In this document: positions 40,008 through 48,888 of the stretch, piece after piece
How positions within the stretch are numbered: the first letter of the stretch is position 1
Layout of the letters: each line of letters starts with the position of its first letter
Assembly (NCBI GenBank): GCA_019415645.1
Contig: DXYV01000004.1
Span: 56,976-120,975 of the forward strand
Direction: 5' to 3'
DNA from: Clostridiales bacterium
GTDB lineage: Bacteria > Bacillota > Clostridia > Oscillospirales > Oscillospiraceae
Length of the DNA stretch: 64,000 bases
Notes under the pieces: model-generated
The model's input: the letters and a program-made list of their open reading frames with translations, nothing else
Told to the model about the DNA's origin: nothing
Databases searched by the model: none
Position numbers and translations under genes: made by a program

Positions 40008-43000
40008 GCTGACAAGAGAACAGGCTGCGGCGGTCCGCGACCGCGGCGGGGCGCTGCTGGTGTCCGCCGCCGCCGGCTCGGGCAAGACCCGGGTGCTGGT
40101 GGAGCGGCTGATGGACTATGTGGCCAAAGGCCACGACATCAATGAGTTTCTGGTCATCACCTTCACCAACGCCGCCGCCGCCGAGCTGCGGGGGCGTATC
40201 GCCAAGGAGCTGGGGGAGCGGCTGGCCGCCGACCCGTCCAACGGCCATCTGCGCCGCCAGACCACGCTGGTCTATCAGGCGAGCATCTGTACCATCGATG
40301 CGTTCTGCATCGACTTCCTCCGGGAGTGCGGCCATCTGGCCGGAGTGGACCCGGATTTCCGCATCTGCGACGAGGCCGAGGGCGCAGCCAAGCGGGCCGC
40401 CGCGCTGGAGCGGGTGCTGGAGGCACGCTATGCCGATATCGGAAACGATACCGGCTTTCAGGAGCTGGCAGAGGCCCTGGCCGGCGACCGGGACGATCAG
40501 ACACTGGCCGACGTGGTGGAGGACGTCTACCGCCGGGTGCAGTCCCACCCGGACCCGGCCCGCTGGCTGCGGGAACGGCGGGAGGATTTTCACCTGCCCG
40601 AGACCGCGCGGCCCGAAGACACGCCCTGGGGGGCTCTCCTGCTGGAGGACGGGGCCCAGTTGGCGGAGTACTGGGCCGACGTGCTCAGCGAGGTCCGGGA
40701 CGAGGCGGCGCTGGACGAGGCGCTGGAGCACAACTACGGCCTGGGCCTGGAGCGGACGGTGGAGGACTTGAACGAGCTGGCGGCCGCCTGCCGGACAGGC
40801 TGGGACAACGCGGCGGCCTGTCAGGTGCGCTTTCCCGCCGCGGGCCGGAAAAAGGGAGGCGACGAGGCCCTTAAGGAGCGCATCAAGGACCTGAGAAACC
40901 GGTGCAAAAAGCAGTTGGCGGTACTGGACGAGCGGTTTGCGGTATCCGGAACGGACGCCATGGACGACCTGCGGGCCCTCTATCCCGCCATGTCCGCCCT
41001 GCTGGCGGTGGTGGAGGAATTCGACGCGGCCTACCGGGCGGAAAAGACGGAGCGGCTGCTGGACTTCTCCGACGCGGAGCACCGGACCGTGGCCCTGCTG
41101 ACAGACGGCGCGGGCCAGCCCACCGAGCTGGCGCTGGAGTGGCGGCAGCGGTACACAGAGATCATGGTGGACGAGTACCAGGACACCAACGAGGTGCAGA
41201 ATGTGCTTTTCCGCGCCCTGTCCCGGGACGAGACCAATCTGTTCCTGGTGGGCGACGTGAAGCAGTCCATTTACCGGTTCCGTCTGGCCGATCCCACCAT
41301 ATTCCTGGAGAAATACGCCCGCTATGTCCCGGCGGAGGCGGCGCGGGCGGGGGAGGCCCGCAAGCAGGTGCTCTCCCAGAACTTCCGTTCCCGCCCGGAG
41401 GTGCTGGACGGGGTGAATTTTATCTTCCGGAATATCATGTCCCGCCAGCTGGGCGAGCTGGACTATACCGTAGCGGAGGCTCTGTATCCCGGACGGACGG
41501 ATCTGACCTATGATCCGCGCTTCCAGGTGGAGCTGGACGCGGTGGACCTGTCCAATCTGACCGAGCCGGAGGAGGGCGGCAAGACCGCCAAGGACCTGGT
41601 GGAGGCCAGGGCAGCAGCCCGGCGGATTCGGGACCTGTATGACAGCCGGTTCCCCGTGGGCGAAGGAGCGGGCGCCCGGCCGGTGGACTGGGGGGACATG
41701 GCGGTGCTACTGCGCTCCCCCGGCCCGGTGCTGGGCCACTATGCCAAGGCTTTCGGCGAGCTGGGCATCCCCTGGACCGCCGACGGCGGCGAGGAATTTT
41801 TCGATACCACCGAGGTCCATGTGGCCCTGGCCTATCTTCAAATTGTGGATAATCCCCACCAGGATGTGCCGCTGCTGGCGGTGCTGCGCTCGCCGGTGTG
41901 GAACTTTTCCGCCGACCGGCTGGCCCAGATTCGAGCCGGCGGCGCGGAGGGGGACTTTTATTCCGCCTTTCTGGCCGCCGAGGCGCGGGGCGAGGCCGAC
42001 TGCGGGGCTTTTCTGACCGATCTGCGCGCCCTGCGCGCCCAGGCAGGGGAGCAGAACAGCCACCAGTTTTTGTGGGCGCTGTACGAGCGCACCGGTATGC
42101 TGGGGATCTTCGGCGCCATGCCGGACGGCGCCCGCCGCCGGGAAAATCTGCTGGCCTTTTACGACTGCGCCCGCAGCTTTGAGGCGGGGGGCCACCGGGG
42201 GCTGTTCGGCTTCCTGACCCATGTGGCCCGGATGGTGGAAAACGGCGTCTCCCTGGGCAGCGTGGGCCAGGAGGGGAGCGGCGTGAAGCTCATGAGCATC
42301 CACCGCTCCAAGGGCCTGGAATTTCCGGTGGTGCTGGTGTGCGGTCTGGACCGGATGTTCAACGATTCGGACCTGCGGGCCACCATCCTGTTCCACACCA
42401 GGTTGGGCCTGGGCCCCAAGCGCACCGACCGCCGCCGGATGCTGCGCTATACCACCATCGCCCGGGACGCGGTTGCGCTGGCCCTGCGCCGGGAGGCCCG
42501 TGCGGAGGAGATGCGCCTGCTCTATGTGGCCATGACCCGGGCGGAGCAGAAGCTGATTCTGGTCACGGCCCTCAACGGAAGGCTGGACAAGCTGACTCCG
42601 CTGGTCCGTCAGGCCCAGTGTCCGGTCCACCCGCAGACGCTGTCCGCCTGCCGGGCGGCGGCGGGCTGGGTGCTGCTGCCCGTCCTGTGCCGGCCGGACG
42701 CGGGAGCCCTCCACGACCTGGCAGGGGAGGCCCCGGCTCAGCTGAACGGACACAGCGAGTACCCCTGGGACATCCGCGTGGCGGACGGCGCCCAGTTTGA
42801 GCGGCCGCCCGCGGCTCCGGCGGCGGAGGCTGAGCCGGCGGCCACGCCCCATGTTCAGGCCGACCCGGCCCTGCTGGAGCGCTTTTCCTGGCAATATCCC
42901 CATCAGGCCCAGGTGGATATGCCCTCCAAGCTTACCGCCACCCAGCTCAAGGGGCGGGAGAAGGACGAGGAGGCGGCGGAGAACACCGAGCGCAGCGGAC

Positions 43001-43569
43001 AGACGGCGGCGCGCCCCCTGAGCCGGCCCCGCTTTGCGGCAGAGGAGCGGGGGCTGACCCCGGCCCAGAAGGGCAGCGCCCTCCATCTGGTGATGGAGCA
43101 GGTGGCCCTGGACCGGGCAGACCAGGTGGACGGCGTGCGGGCGGAGATCGCCCGCCTGGTGGCTGGCCGGTGGCTGACGCCCCAGCAGGGGGAGGCGGTA
43201 GATCCGGCCTGGATCGCCGCCTTCTGGAGCAGCGAACTGGGCCGTGCAGCCCGGAGCGCGGACCGGCTGGAGCGGGAGTTCAAGTTTTCCCTGCTGGTCC
43301 CGGCAAAGGACTATTTCCCCCAGGCGGAGACGGGGGAGGAGGTCCTGCTCCAGGGCGTGGTGGACTGCTGGTTCCAGACGGCGGACGGGGCGGTGACCGT
43401 GGTGGACTTCAAGACCGACGCGGTGACTGAGGCCACGGTGGAGGGGCGGGCGGCGGAGTATGCCCCCCAGCTGGAGGCGTACAGCCGCGCACTGGGCGAG
43501 GTGCTGGGCTGTCCGGTGGCCCGCCGGGCCCTGTGGTTTTTCCGGCTGGGCCGGGCAGTGGAGTTGTAA
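39997..43569 (+). CDS. addA: ATP-dependent helicase-nuclease subunit A
   Basis: 1190 residues, a UvrD/RecB-type helicase with a C-terminal nuclease. Walker A AAAGSGKT, Ia ITFTNAAAAEL, TIDAFC, Walker B VDEYQDTN, III VGDVKQSIYRFR, IV SQNFRSRP, V SIHRSKGLEFP, VI LLYVAMTRAEQ, and nuclease VVDFKTDAV are all present. ATG 39997 is chosen because GGAGGAGG ends directly before ATG 39991 but six bases before 39997. It overlaps addB by 11 bases, so the subunits are translated together. Confidence 0.95.
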   Translation: MGFELTREQAAAVRDRGGALLVSAAAGSGKTRVLVERLMDYVAKGHDINEFLVITFTNAAAAELRGRIAKELGERLAADPSNGHLRRQTTLVYQASICTIDAFCIDFLRECGHLAGVDPDFRICDEAEGAAKRAAALERVLEARYADIGNDTGFQELAEALAGDRDDQTLADVVEDVYRRVQSHPDPARWLRERREDFHLPETARPEDTPWGALLLEDGAQLAEYWADVLSEVRDEAALDEALEHNYGLGLERTVEDLNELAAACRTGWDNAAACQVRFPAAGRKKGGDEALKERIKDLRNRCKKQLAVLDERFAVSGTDAMDDLRALYPAMSALLAVVEEFDAAYRAEKTERLLDFSDAEHRTVALLTDGAGQPTELALEWRQRYTEIMVDEYQDTNEVQNVLFRALSRDETNLFLVGDVKQSIYRFRLADPTIFLEKYARYVPAEAARAGEARKQVLSQNFRSRPEVLDGVNFIFRNIMSRQLGELDYTVAEALYPGRTDLTYDPRFQVELDAVDLSNLTEPEEGGKTAKDLVEARAAARRIRDLYDSRFPVGEGAGARPVDWGDMAVLLRSPGPVLGHYAKAFGELGIPWTADGGEEFFDTTEVHVALAYLQIVDNPHQDVPLLAVLRSPVWNFSADRLAQIRAGGAEGDFYSAFLAAEARGEADCGAFLTDLRALRAQAGEQNSHQFLWALYERTGMLGIFGAMPDGARRRENLLAFYDCARSFEAGGHRGLFGFLTHVARMVENGVSLGSVGQEGSGVKLMSIHRSKGLEFPVVLVCGLDRMFNDSDLRATILFHTRLGLGPKRTDRRRMLRYTTIARDAVALALRREARAEEMRLLYVAMTRAEQKLILVTALNGRLDKLTPLVRQAQCPVHPQTLSACRAAAGWVLLPVLCRPDAGALHDLAGEAPAQLNGHSEYPWDIRVADGAQFERPPAAPAAEAEPAATPHVQADPALLERFSWQYPHQAQVDMPSKLTATQLKGREKDEEAAENTERSGQTAARPLSRPRFAAEERGLTPAQKGSALHLVMEQVALDRADQVDGVRAEIARLVAGRWLTPQQGEAVDPAWIAAFWSSELGRAARSADRLEREFKFSLLVPAKDYFPQAETGEEVLLQGVVDCWFQTADGAVTVVDFKTDAVTEATVEGRAAEYAPQLEAYSRALGEVLGCPVARRALWFFRLGRAVEL

Positions 43570-43614
43570 CCGGCCGGTTTGGCGGAAATTTCTGAATTTT
43601 CCCGGAAAAAGGAC

Positions 43615-43643
43615 TTGCATTTTGCGGCGGAACATGGTATTAT
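43615..43643 (+). promoter_or_regulatory. Promoter of rpmE
   Basis: TTGCAT (43615-43620), 17 bases, TATTAT (43638-43643). Confidence 0.65.
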
Positions 43644-43699
43644 ACCAGTTGCGTCTGAGAAAAGATCGACAAGATTTGAATGAAAGAGGTGAATTCCCA

Positions 43700-43903
43700 A
43701 TGAAGGAAGGCATCCATCCCAATTATCAGCAGACCACGATCCGGTGCGCCTGCGGCAACGTGATCGAGACTGGCTCGACCAAGAAGGACATCAAGGTGGA
43801 GAGCTGCTCCAAGTGTCACCCCTTTTATACCGGCAAGCAGAAGCTGGTGGATACCGGTGGCCGCGTAAGCCGCTTCAACAAGAAGTTCGGTCTGGACAAG
43901 TAA
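43700..43903 (+). CDS. rpmE: Ribosomal protein bL31, zinc type
   Basis: 67 residues, full length. The zinc ligands C16, C18, C36 and C39 are all present, marking the zinc-bound (C+) form rather than the zinc-free paralogue. The motif HPFYTGKQK is typical. GAAAGAGGTG precedes the ATG. Monocistronic, with its own promoter and terminator. Confidence 0.97.
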   Translation: MKEGIHPNYQQTTIRCACGNVIETGSTKKDIKVESCSKCHPFYTGKQKLVDTGGRVSRFNKKFGLDK

Positions 43904-43930
43904 GTCCGGCTGTCCTCGTTTGTTCTTACA

Positions 43931-43963
43931 AGCGCCCGTGTCGCAGGACACGGGCGTTTTTTT
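43931..43963 (+). terminator. rpmE terminator
   Basis: GCGCCCGTGTC / GACACGGGCG stem and seven T. Confidence 0.9.
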
Positions 43964-43965
43964 GA

Positions 43966-43994
43966 TTGTCAGGCGGCGCAGTTTCGCATATAAT
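43966..43994 (+). promoter_or_regulatory. Promoter of the flavin reductase-hflX unit
   Basis: TTGTCA (43966-43971), 17 bases, TATAAT (43989-43994), starting right after the rpmE terminator. Confidence 0.65.
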
Positions 43995-44025
43995 AAGAAA
44001 AATCGTATGGTCAGGAGGGTTTCGC

Positions 44026-44532
44026 ATGTTCACACCGATTGATCCCAAAACACTGGAGCAGAATGTATTTTCCGCCATCGGCGACCAATGGATGCTGGTC
44101 ACCGCGGGCACCAGGGACCGCTGCAACACCATGACCGCCAGCTGGGGCGGGATGGGAGTGCTGTGGGGAAAGAACGTGGCCACGGTCTACCTTCGCCCCC
44201 AGCGCTATACCAAGGAATTCGTAGACGCCCAAGACTGCTTCACGCTGTCCTTTTTTGGGGCGGAATACCGTAGGGCGCTGGCCCTGTGCGGCTCCAAGAG
44301 CGGCCGCGACGTGGATAAGGCGGCGGAGTGCGGCTTCACAGTGGCCGAGAGCGCGTGCGGCGCGCCCTATTTTACCCAGGCGCAGCTGGTCCTGGTATGT
44401 CGCAAGCTCTATGCCGACACCATCAAGCCGGAGTGCTTCCTGGACCGGTCGTGCGATACAGACTGCTATCCAGAGCACGATTATCACACCATGTATATTG
44501 CCGAGATCGTCGAGGCACTGAAACAAGACTGA
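44026..44532 (+). CDS. Flavin reductase-like FMN-binding protein
   Basis: 168 residues of the split-barrel flavin-reductase fold. CNTMTASWGGMGVLWGK is the flavin-binding strand-loop, and YLRPQRYTKEFVDAQDCFTLSFF follows the family pattern. It probably binds FMN and reduces flavin or a small substrate with NAD(P)H. AGGAGGG precedes the ATG. hflX begins 38 bases later with no terminator between, so the two are likely co-transcribed. Confidence 0.85.
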   Translation: MFTPIDPKTLEQNVFSAIGDQWMLVTAGTRDRCNTMTASWGGMGVLWGKNVATVYLRPQRYTKEFVDAQDCFTLSFFGAEYRRALALCGSKSGRDVDKAAECGFTVAESACGAPYFTQAQLVLVCRKLYADTIKPECFLDRSCDTDCYPEHDYHTMYIAEIVEALKQD

Positions 44533-44570
44533 AGAAAGACCATCCGCCGCCGGCGGACTGGGGGAATTTT

Positions 44571-45863
44571 ATGGAACAAGAACTGCAGGAGATCAAAATC
44601 AACCGGGCGGTGCTGGTGGGGCTGAACTCGCCGGCCCTGTCCCGGGAGGAAAACGCGGATGAGGAGTCCCTGGAGGAGCTGGAGGCCCTGCTGGAGACTG
44701 CCGGCGGCACCTGCCTGGGCACGGTGCTCCAGAACAAGGACACGCCGGACCCCCGCACCTTCATCGGCGAGGGCAAAACGGAGGAGGTCCGGGAGCTGGC
44801 CCGGAATCAGGGGGCAGACCTGGTGATCTTCGACAATCCTCTCTCGCCCTCGCAGCAGCGGGTGCTCACTGAGGCCCTGGGCGTGCAGGTCATGGACCGG
44901 GCGGGCCTGATTCTGGACATCTTCGCCAAGCGGGCCCAGACGTCGGAGGGACGCCTCCAGGTGGCGCTGGCCCAGTACCAGTATCTGCTGCCCCGGCTGC
45001 TGGGCATGTGGACCCATCTGGAACGGCAGGAGGGCGCCATCGGTACCCGCGGCCCCGGCGAGACCCAGCTGGAAACCGACCGCCGCCACATCCGGCGGAA
45101 GATCTCCAAGCTCCAGGCAGAGCTGAAGGAGGTCCGCCGGGTGCGGGCCACCCAGCGGCAGAAGCGCATCAAAAACGAGGTGCCGGTGGTGGCCATTGTG
45201 GGCTATACCAACGCGGGCAAGTCCACGCTGCTCAACAAGCTGACCGGGGCGGACATCCCGGCCAACAACCGGCTGTTCGATACCCTGGACACCACCACCC
45301 GCACCCTGGAGGTATCGGATACCTGCACGGTGCTGCTGTCCGACACGGTGGGCTTTATCCGCAAGCTGCCCCACCACCTGATCGACGCGTTCAAGGCCAC
45401 GCTGGAGGAGCTGTCCTACGCGGACCTGCTCCTTCATGTCATCGACGCGTCCAATCCCCTCTGGCGGGAGCAGGCCCAGGTGGTGGACGACCTGATCGTG
45501 GAGCTGGGCGCGGCCGCCACCCCGCGCATCGAGGTATTCAACAAGTGCGACCGCTTTTCCGGGGATATTCTGCCCCATGGGCCGGATATTGTGTCCATTT
45601 CGGCCAAGACGGGCGCGGGACTGGACACGCTGCTGGAGCAGATCGCCAAGCGGCTGGACGCGGGCGCCCACCGGGTGACGCTGGCCCTGCCCTACGACAA
45701 GGGCGGTCTGCTGGACACCCTCTACCGGGAGGCCAAGGTGGAGCAGGTGGAGTACGGGGAGGACATCGCCGTGACCGCCGTGTGCACGCCCCGGCTGCTG
45801 GGCCAGCTCCGGGACTATGTGACCGGGGGCTGGACCCCGCCCAAGGAGGACTGGGAGGACTGA
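44571..45863 (+). CDS. hflX: Ribosome-associated GTPase HflX
   Basis: 430 residues. The N-terminal HflX domain (about 1-190) includes the conserved RGPGETQLETDRR and a basic helical arm. The G domain (about 195-360) has G1 GYTNAGKST, G3 DTVGF and G4 NKCD. HflX splits or rescues stalled 70S ribosomes. Only GGGGGA resembles a ribosome site before the ATG. The acetyltransferase gene follows by 23 bases. Confidence 0.95.
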   Translation: MEQELQEIKINRAVLVGLNSPALSREENADEESLEELEALLETAGGTCLGTVLQNKDTPDPRTFIGEGKTEEVRELARNQGADLVIFDNPLSPSQQRVLTEALGVQVMDRAGLILDIFAKRAQTSEGRLQVALAQYQYLLPRLLGMWTHLERQEGAIGTRGPGETQLETDRRHIRRKISKLQAELKEVRRVRATQRQKRIKNEVPVVAIVGYTNAGKSTLLNKLTGADIPANNRLFDTLDTTTRTLEVSDTCTVLLSDTVGFIRKLPHHLIDAFKATLEELSYADLLLHVIDASNPLWREQAQVVDDLIVELGAAATPRIEVFNKCDRFSGDILPHGPDIVSISAKTGAGLDTLLEQIAKRLDAGAHRVTLALPYDKGGLLDTLYREAKVEQVEYGEDIAVTAVCTPRLLGQLRDYVTGGWTPPKEDWED

Positions 45864-45886
45864 GGTCCAAATCAGGAGGGACAGGC

Positions 45887-46933
45887 ATGAAATTGGAACT
45901 GCGAATCTGGCGGCAGGAGGATGCGCCTTCCGTGGCCGGATACGCCAATAACGAGAAGATTGCCCAAAATTTGCGGGATGTGTTTCCCTATCCCTATGGC
46001 CTGGCGGACGCGGAGCAGTTTATCCACAGCTGTCTGAAGACTGACCAGCGTCAGGCGCTCTTCCGGGCCATTGTGGCGGACGGCCGGGCGGTGGGCGGAA
46101 TCGCCCTGACACGGGGCGAGGATGTCTACCGCCGCAGCGCCGAGCTGGGCTATTGGCTGGCAGAGGAATACTGGGGACAGGGCCTGATGACGGAAGCGGT
46201 GGAGCGTATGTGCGCGACAGGCTTCCGGGTATGGGACATTGTGCGCATTTACGCCTGTCCTTACGCCCGCAATGGGGCGTCCCGCCGGGTGCTGGAAAAG
46301 GCGGGATTTGAGCAGGAGGGCCTGCTGCGCCGGAGCGTCTGCAAGAGGGGCCGGATGCTGGACAGCTGCGTGTATGCCAAGCTGCGTCCGGAGACGGACG
46401 CGGAGCTGGAGACCGAGCGGCTGATTTTGCGGCCCTTCGCCGAGGAGGACGCGGCCGACCTCTACGACTATGCAAAGGACCCACGGGTGGGGCCGCCGGC
46501 GGGCTGGAAGCCCCACGAGAGCGAGGCGGAGAGCCTGGAAATTATCCGCACGGTATTTGCCGCGCCCCATGTGTTCGCCGTGGTGGAGAAGGACAGCGGC
46601 CGGGTGGTGGGCTCGGCGGGCTTTGTGGGCCGCCACCGTACGGAGCTGCCCGGCCCGGACGACGAGATCGGCTACGCCCTGCGTCCGGACCGCTGGGGCC
46701 GGGGCTATATGCCCGAGGCCGTGCGGGCGCTGCTGCACTATGGATTCGAAACTATGGGACTGAATACGATCTGGTGCGGCGTTTACGACTTCAACCGCAA
46801 GTCCCAACGCGTGGCGGAGAAGTGCGGGTTTGTCTACCGCCTGACCGACCAGCGGTGGGAGGAGCTTGCGGGCGAGGAGTACAGCGAGCTGCATTATGCC
46901 CTCACGAAAGCGGAATGGGAGAAGGCCCGGTGA
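45887..46933 (+). CDS. Double GNAT acetyltransferase (RimJ/RimL-like)
   Basis: 348 residues formed by two consecutive GNAT domains (about 1-167 and 172-348). Each has the acetyl-CoA loop: EEYWGQGLMTEA in the first and PDRWGRGYMPEA in the second. Both carry the RimL-type ending (ACPYARNGASRRVLEKAGF; GVYDFNRKSQRVAEKCGF). Residues 172 on (LETERLILRPF) restart exactly like a stand-alone RimJ/L protein, so it is a natural gene fusion. Substrates are probably N-terminal or small-molecule amines. AGGAGGG precedes the ATG, and the stop codon lies in the loop of the terminator. Confidence 0.88.
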   Translation: MKLELRIWRQEDAPSVAGYANNEKIAQNLRDVFPYPYGLADAEQFIHSCLKTDQRQALFRAIVADGRAVGGIALTRGEDVYRRSAELGYWLAEEYWGQGLMTEAVERMCATGFRVWDIVRIYACPYARNGASRRVLEKAGFEQEGLLRRSVCKRGRMLDSCVYAKLRPETDAELETERLILRPFAEEDAADLYDYAKDPRVGPPAGWKPHESEAESLEIIRTVFAAPHVFAVVEKDSGRVVGSAGFVGRHRTELPGPDDEIGYALRPDRWGRGYMPEAVRALLHYGFETMGLNTIWCGVYDFNRKSQRVAEKCGFVYRLTDQRWEELAGEEYSELHYALTKAEWEKAR

Positions 46934-46951
46934 GCCGGGCCTTCTCTTTTT
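46919..46951 (+). terminator. Terminator overlapping a stop codon
   Basis: GAGAAGGCCCGG, loop TGAG containing the stop, CCGGGCCTTCTC, TTTTT. Confidence 0.9.
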
Positions 46952-47523
46952 GCGTTGGGAGGGGTGGGAATCAATTTTCTGTGTGGGAGGAAGCGTGTCC
47001 TCCGTGGGGGGACTTTCTGGATGTGCAGTGCCCGCAAGGGGAACACCGCCGATTCTGCTGCACATCCGCAGGGGACGATCTCCGCACTAAGTGCCGCCGC
47101 TGCGCGGCGGTTGCGCTCCGAAAGGCGGCCTGCGGGCCGCACTGCCCACATCGGCCCTGGTAGGGAGCACCCTCCGGGGGGTAACTTTCTGACTGCGCAG
47201 AAAGTTACCAAAGACGCAGTCAGGAGGGGGATTTCGTATTCCCCCTCCTGAGACCCCCCACCGACCAAACGCGTCGCCGCAAGCTGCATAGCGTTCGCTT
47301 CCGCCTGACGGTGAAAGCTCACTTATTTCGCTGCGGCTCCTTTCCCAACGGAAACGGCCGTTTCCGTTGGGGGAGGACGAGCAACGAAGGGGAGCGGATG
47401 TTCGCCGTGCAGGCGGACGGAGCGGACCGGAGTTTGTGAGGACGAGGCTGCGGGCCCCCCTTATTGGAAGTAACCCCCGGGGGAACGAAACTTGGGAGTG
47501 TCAGCGTCGGAATATTACACGCA
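46952..47523. repeat. Composite intergenic repeat, copy 1
   Basis: No gene can be supported here. It contains blocks that recur at 49927-50330. Block d is CTGCTGCACATCCGCAGGGG near 47056. Block a is 47083-47160 (GC-rich, inverted in copy 2). Block b is 47181-47250, two hairpins: GTAACTTTCT/AGAAAGTTAC, then CAGGAGGGGG/CCCCCTCCTG, joined by CAAAGACG. Block c is 47456-47523, starting CCCCCCTTATTGGAAGTAAC. A perfect 28-bp palindrome lies at 47344-47371 (CCCAACGGAAACGG and its complement). Confidence 0.75.
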
Positions 47524-47824
47524 GGGGGAAGTAACCCCCGTGGAGCTTTCCACATCGCATCTGGCCAGGCGCGCTTTCTGTCACTCCGTAATGGGCCAGC
47601 AGAATCTGGCTGAGACGGCTGAGCTCCTGGATGTCGTCCGCAAGAAAGTCCCCCACACGGCGGTGGAGCGTATGCCGAATCTCGTCCGAGGCGAGGGGAT
47701 AGACCGATGCTTCATCAGCCTCGCCGAACAGCAGAAAATCCAGAAGAATTACGTCGCCGAACAGGTCGCTCAGCCGCTGGTACAGTTCGATGCGGACCTG
47801 CTCCGTGGATAAATTCAGATTCAA
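47501..47824 (-). CDS. Small protein of unknown function, divergent from XRE regulator
   Basis: About 107 residues, MNLNLSTEQVRIELYQ and so on. A perfect consensus promoter (47855-47883, minus) and the ribosome site GGAGGTG point to the TTG at 47824 as start; ATG 47839 would lie only nine bases or so after the transcription start. Residues 1-80 look like a normal helical cytoplasmic protein rich in acidic residues. The last 25 or so (from SAPGQ) are read from sequence shared with the second repeat copy (GGCCAGGCGCGCTT, also at 50354-50367), so the original 3' end may have been cut off by the repeat. Family not recognised. Divergence from an XRE gene with shared operators suggests a regulated pair. 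Confidence 0.5.
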   Translation of the reverse strand: MNLNLSTEQVRIELYQRLSDLFGDVILLDFLLFGEADEASVYPLASDEIRHTLHRRVGDFLADDIQELSRLSQILLAHYGVTESAPGQMRCGKLHGGYFPLRVIFRR

Positions 47825-47843
47825 GAATGACACCTCCATCTAC

Positions 47844-47929
47844 AGCTTAGAGCAATTATAAAGGATAAAAATGGAGTTGTCAACAGCTGAAAGCTGTAGA
47901 TGACATAGCCCACAGCTATCGGCTATAAT
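47844..47929. promoter_or_regulatory. Divergent promoters with three AGCT-N3-AGCT operators
   Basis: Minus promoter: TTGACA (47878-47883), 17 bases, TATAAT (47855-47860), a perfect consensus. Plus promoter: ATGACA (47900-47905), 18 bases, TATAAT (47924-47929). Operator-like sites: AGCTTAGAGCA 47844-47854, AGCTGAAAGCT 47885-47895 (perfect dyad) and AGCTATCGGCT 47914-47924. They sit after the minus -10, next to the minus -35, and against the plus -10, the positions expected for a repressor. Confidence 0.7.
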
Positions 47930-47945
47930 AAGAGCGGTGATTAAA

Positions 47946-48149
47946 ATGGTAGATTATCGGGCAATCATACGCCGAAAACGGGAAAAAAAGGGTCTGAGTC
48001 AGTCAGCGCTGGCCAGATGCGTGGGAATTTCTCAGACATCTATGTGGGAAATTGAAAAGGGAAGGAAAAGCCCATCGGTAGAAGTTCTGTTCAAAATTTG
48101 TGACGCATTGGACATCCGCCTCTTTCCCGATGAGGAGGACACGCCGTGA
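47946..48149 (+). CDS. Small XRE-family repressor
   Basis: 67 residues, essentially one helix-turn-helix: IIRRKREKKGLSQSALARCVGISQTSMWEIEKGRKSPSVE, followed by a short acidic tail. It is a phage-repressor-like protein with no extra domain. GGTGAT before ATG 47946 acts as the ribosome site; GTG 47937 is an alternative start. Its stop overlaps the GTG start of yigZ (GTGA). It most likely binds the AGCT-N3-AGCT sites and represses itself and the divergent gene. Confidence 0.85.
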   Translation: MVDYRAIIRRKREKKGLSQSALARCVGISQTSMWEIEKGRKSPSVEVLFKICDALDIRLFPDEEDTP

Positions 48150-48775
48150 CGGAGTATCAGATTCCCACTGCCGCCAGCCAGACCGAGCTGGTGGAAAAGC
48201 GCTCCACCTTTCTGGGCCACGTCTGGCCGGTGGAGAGTGAGGAAGAGGCCCGCGCCCGCATCGAGGAGACCAAAAAGAAATACCACGACGCCCGCCACAA
48301 CTGCTGGTGCTACCGGCTGCGGGAGGGCGGCGTGGAGCGCTACTCCGACGACGGCGAGCCCCAGGGCACCGCGGGCCAGCCCATGCTCAACGTGTTTCAG
48401 CGGGAGGAGGTCACCAACGTCTGCTGCGTGGTGACCCGCTATTTCGGCGGAATCCTGCTGGGGGCCGGGGGACTGGTCCGGGCCTATACCCAGAGCGCCA
48501 AGGATGCGCTGGACGCCGCCGGGATCTCCGTGGTGCGCCGCTGGGTGGAGGTGGCCGTGCCCTGCTCCTACGCCCAGTTTGAGCGCATGAAGCTGGAGGT
48601 GGAGCACCACGGCGGCGTACTGGGAGAGGTGGAGTACACCGATGCGGTGCGCATCCACGCCCTCCTGCCCGAGGAAGCGGCGGACCCCTTTGCCGATCGG
48701 GTGGTGGAGCTCACCGCCGGCGGGAGCCAGGCCGCATTTTTGGGCGAAGCCTACAAAGCAATCCCGAAAAAATAG
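48146..48775 (+). CDS. yigZ: YigZ/IMPACT-family protein
   Basis: 209 residues, normal length. The N-terminal UPF0029 (IMPACT) domain shows the signature KRSTFLGHVWPV, ARHNCWCYRLREG, YSDDGEPQGTAGQPML and TRYFGGILLGAGGLVRAYTQ; the C-terminal DUF1949-like domain follows (about 135-205). The biochemical role is poorly defined; members bind nucleic acid or act near the ribosome. It starts with GTG inside the stop codon of the XRE gene, with GAGGAGGA as ribosome site. Confidence 0.92.
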   Translation: MTEYQIPTAASQTELVEKRSTFLGHVWPVESEEEARARIEETKKKYHDARHNCWCYRLREGGVERYSDDGEPQGTAGQPMLNVFQREEVTNVCCVVTRYFGGILLGAGGLVRAYTQSAKDALDAAGISVVRRWVEVAVPCSYAQFERMKLEVEHHGGVLGEVEYTDAVRIHALLPEEAADPFADRVVELTAGGSQAAFLGEAYKAIPKK

Positions 48776-48780
48776 CAAAA

Positions 48781-48821
48781 TTTCGACGCTGGAGAGAAAA
48801 TCCCGGCGTCGAAAAATTTTT
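48781..48821 (+). terminator. yigZ terminator
   Basis: TTTCGACGC / GCGTCGAAA stem with a long loop, followed by AAATTTTT. Confidence 0.7.
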
Positions 48822-48888
48822 GCCCGGAAAAAGAGGGTTTTCGGGAGGCGGCCGAGTATATACATAACAGGAAAAGGAGGAACCGCCT

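Noticed and set aside
35949..43569. Restriction-modification or phage-defence island formed by methylase plus addBA
   Set aside because: addB and addA are complete housekeeping recombination genes and no restriction enzyme or defence gene is adjacent; only the methylase is accessory.
41707..43722. 671-residue minus-strand frame opposite addA
   Set aside because: Antisense of the helicase motifs; no ribosome site or family resemblance.
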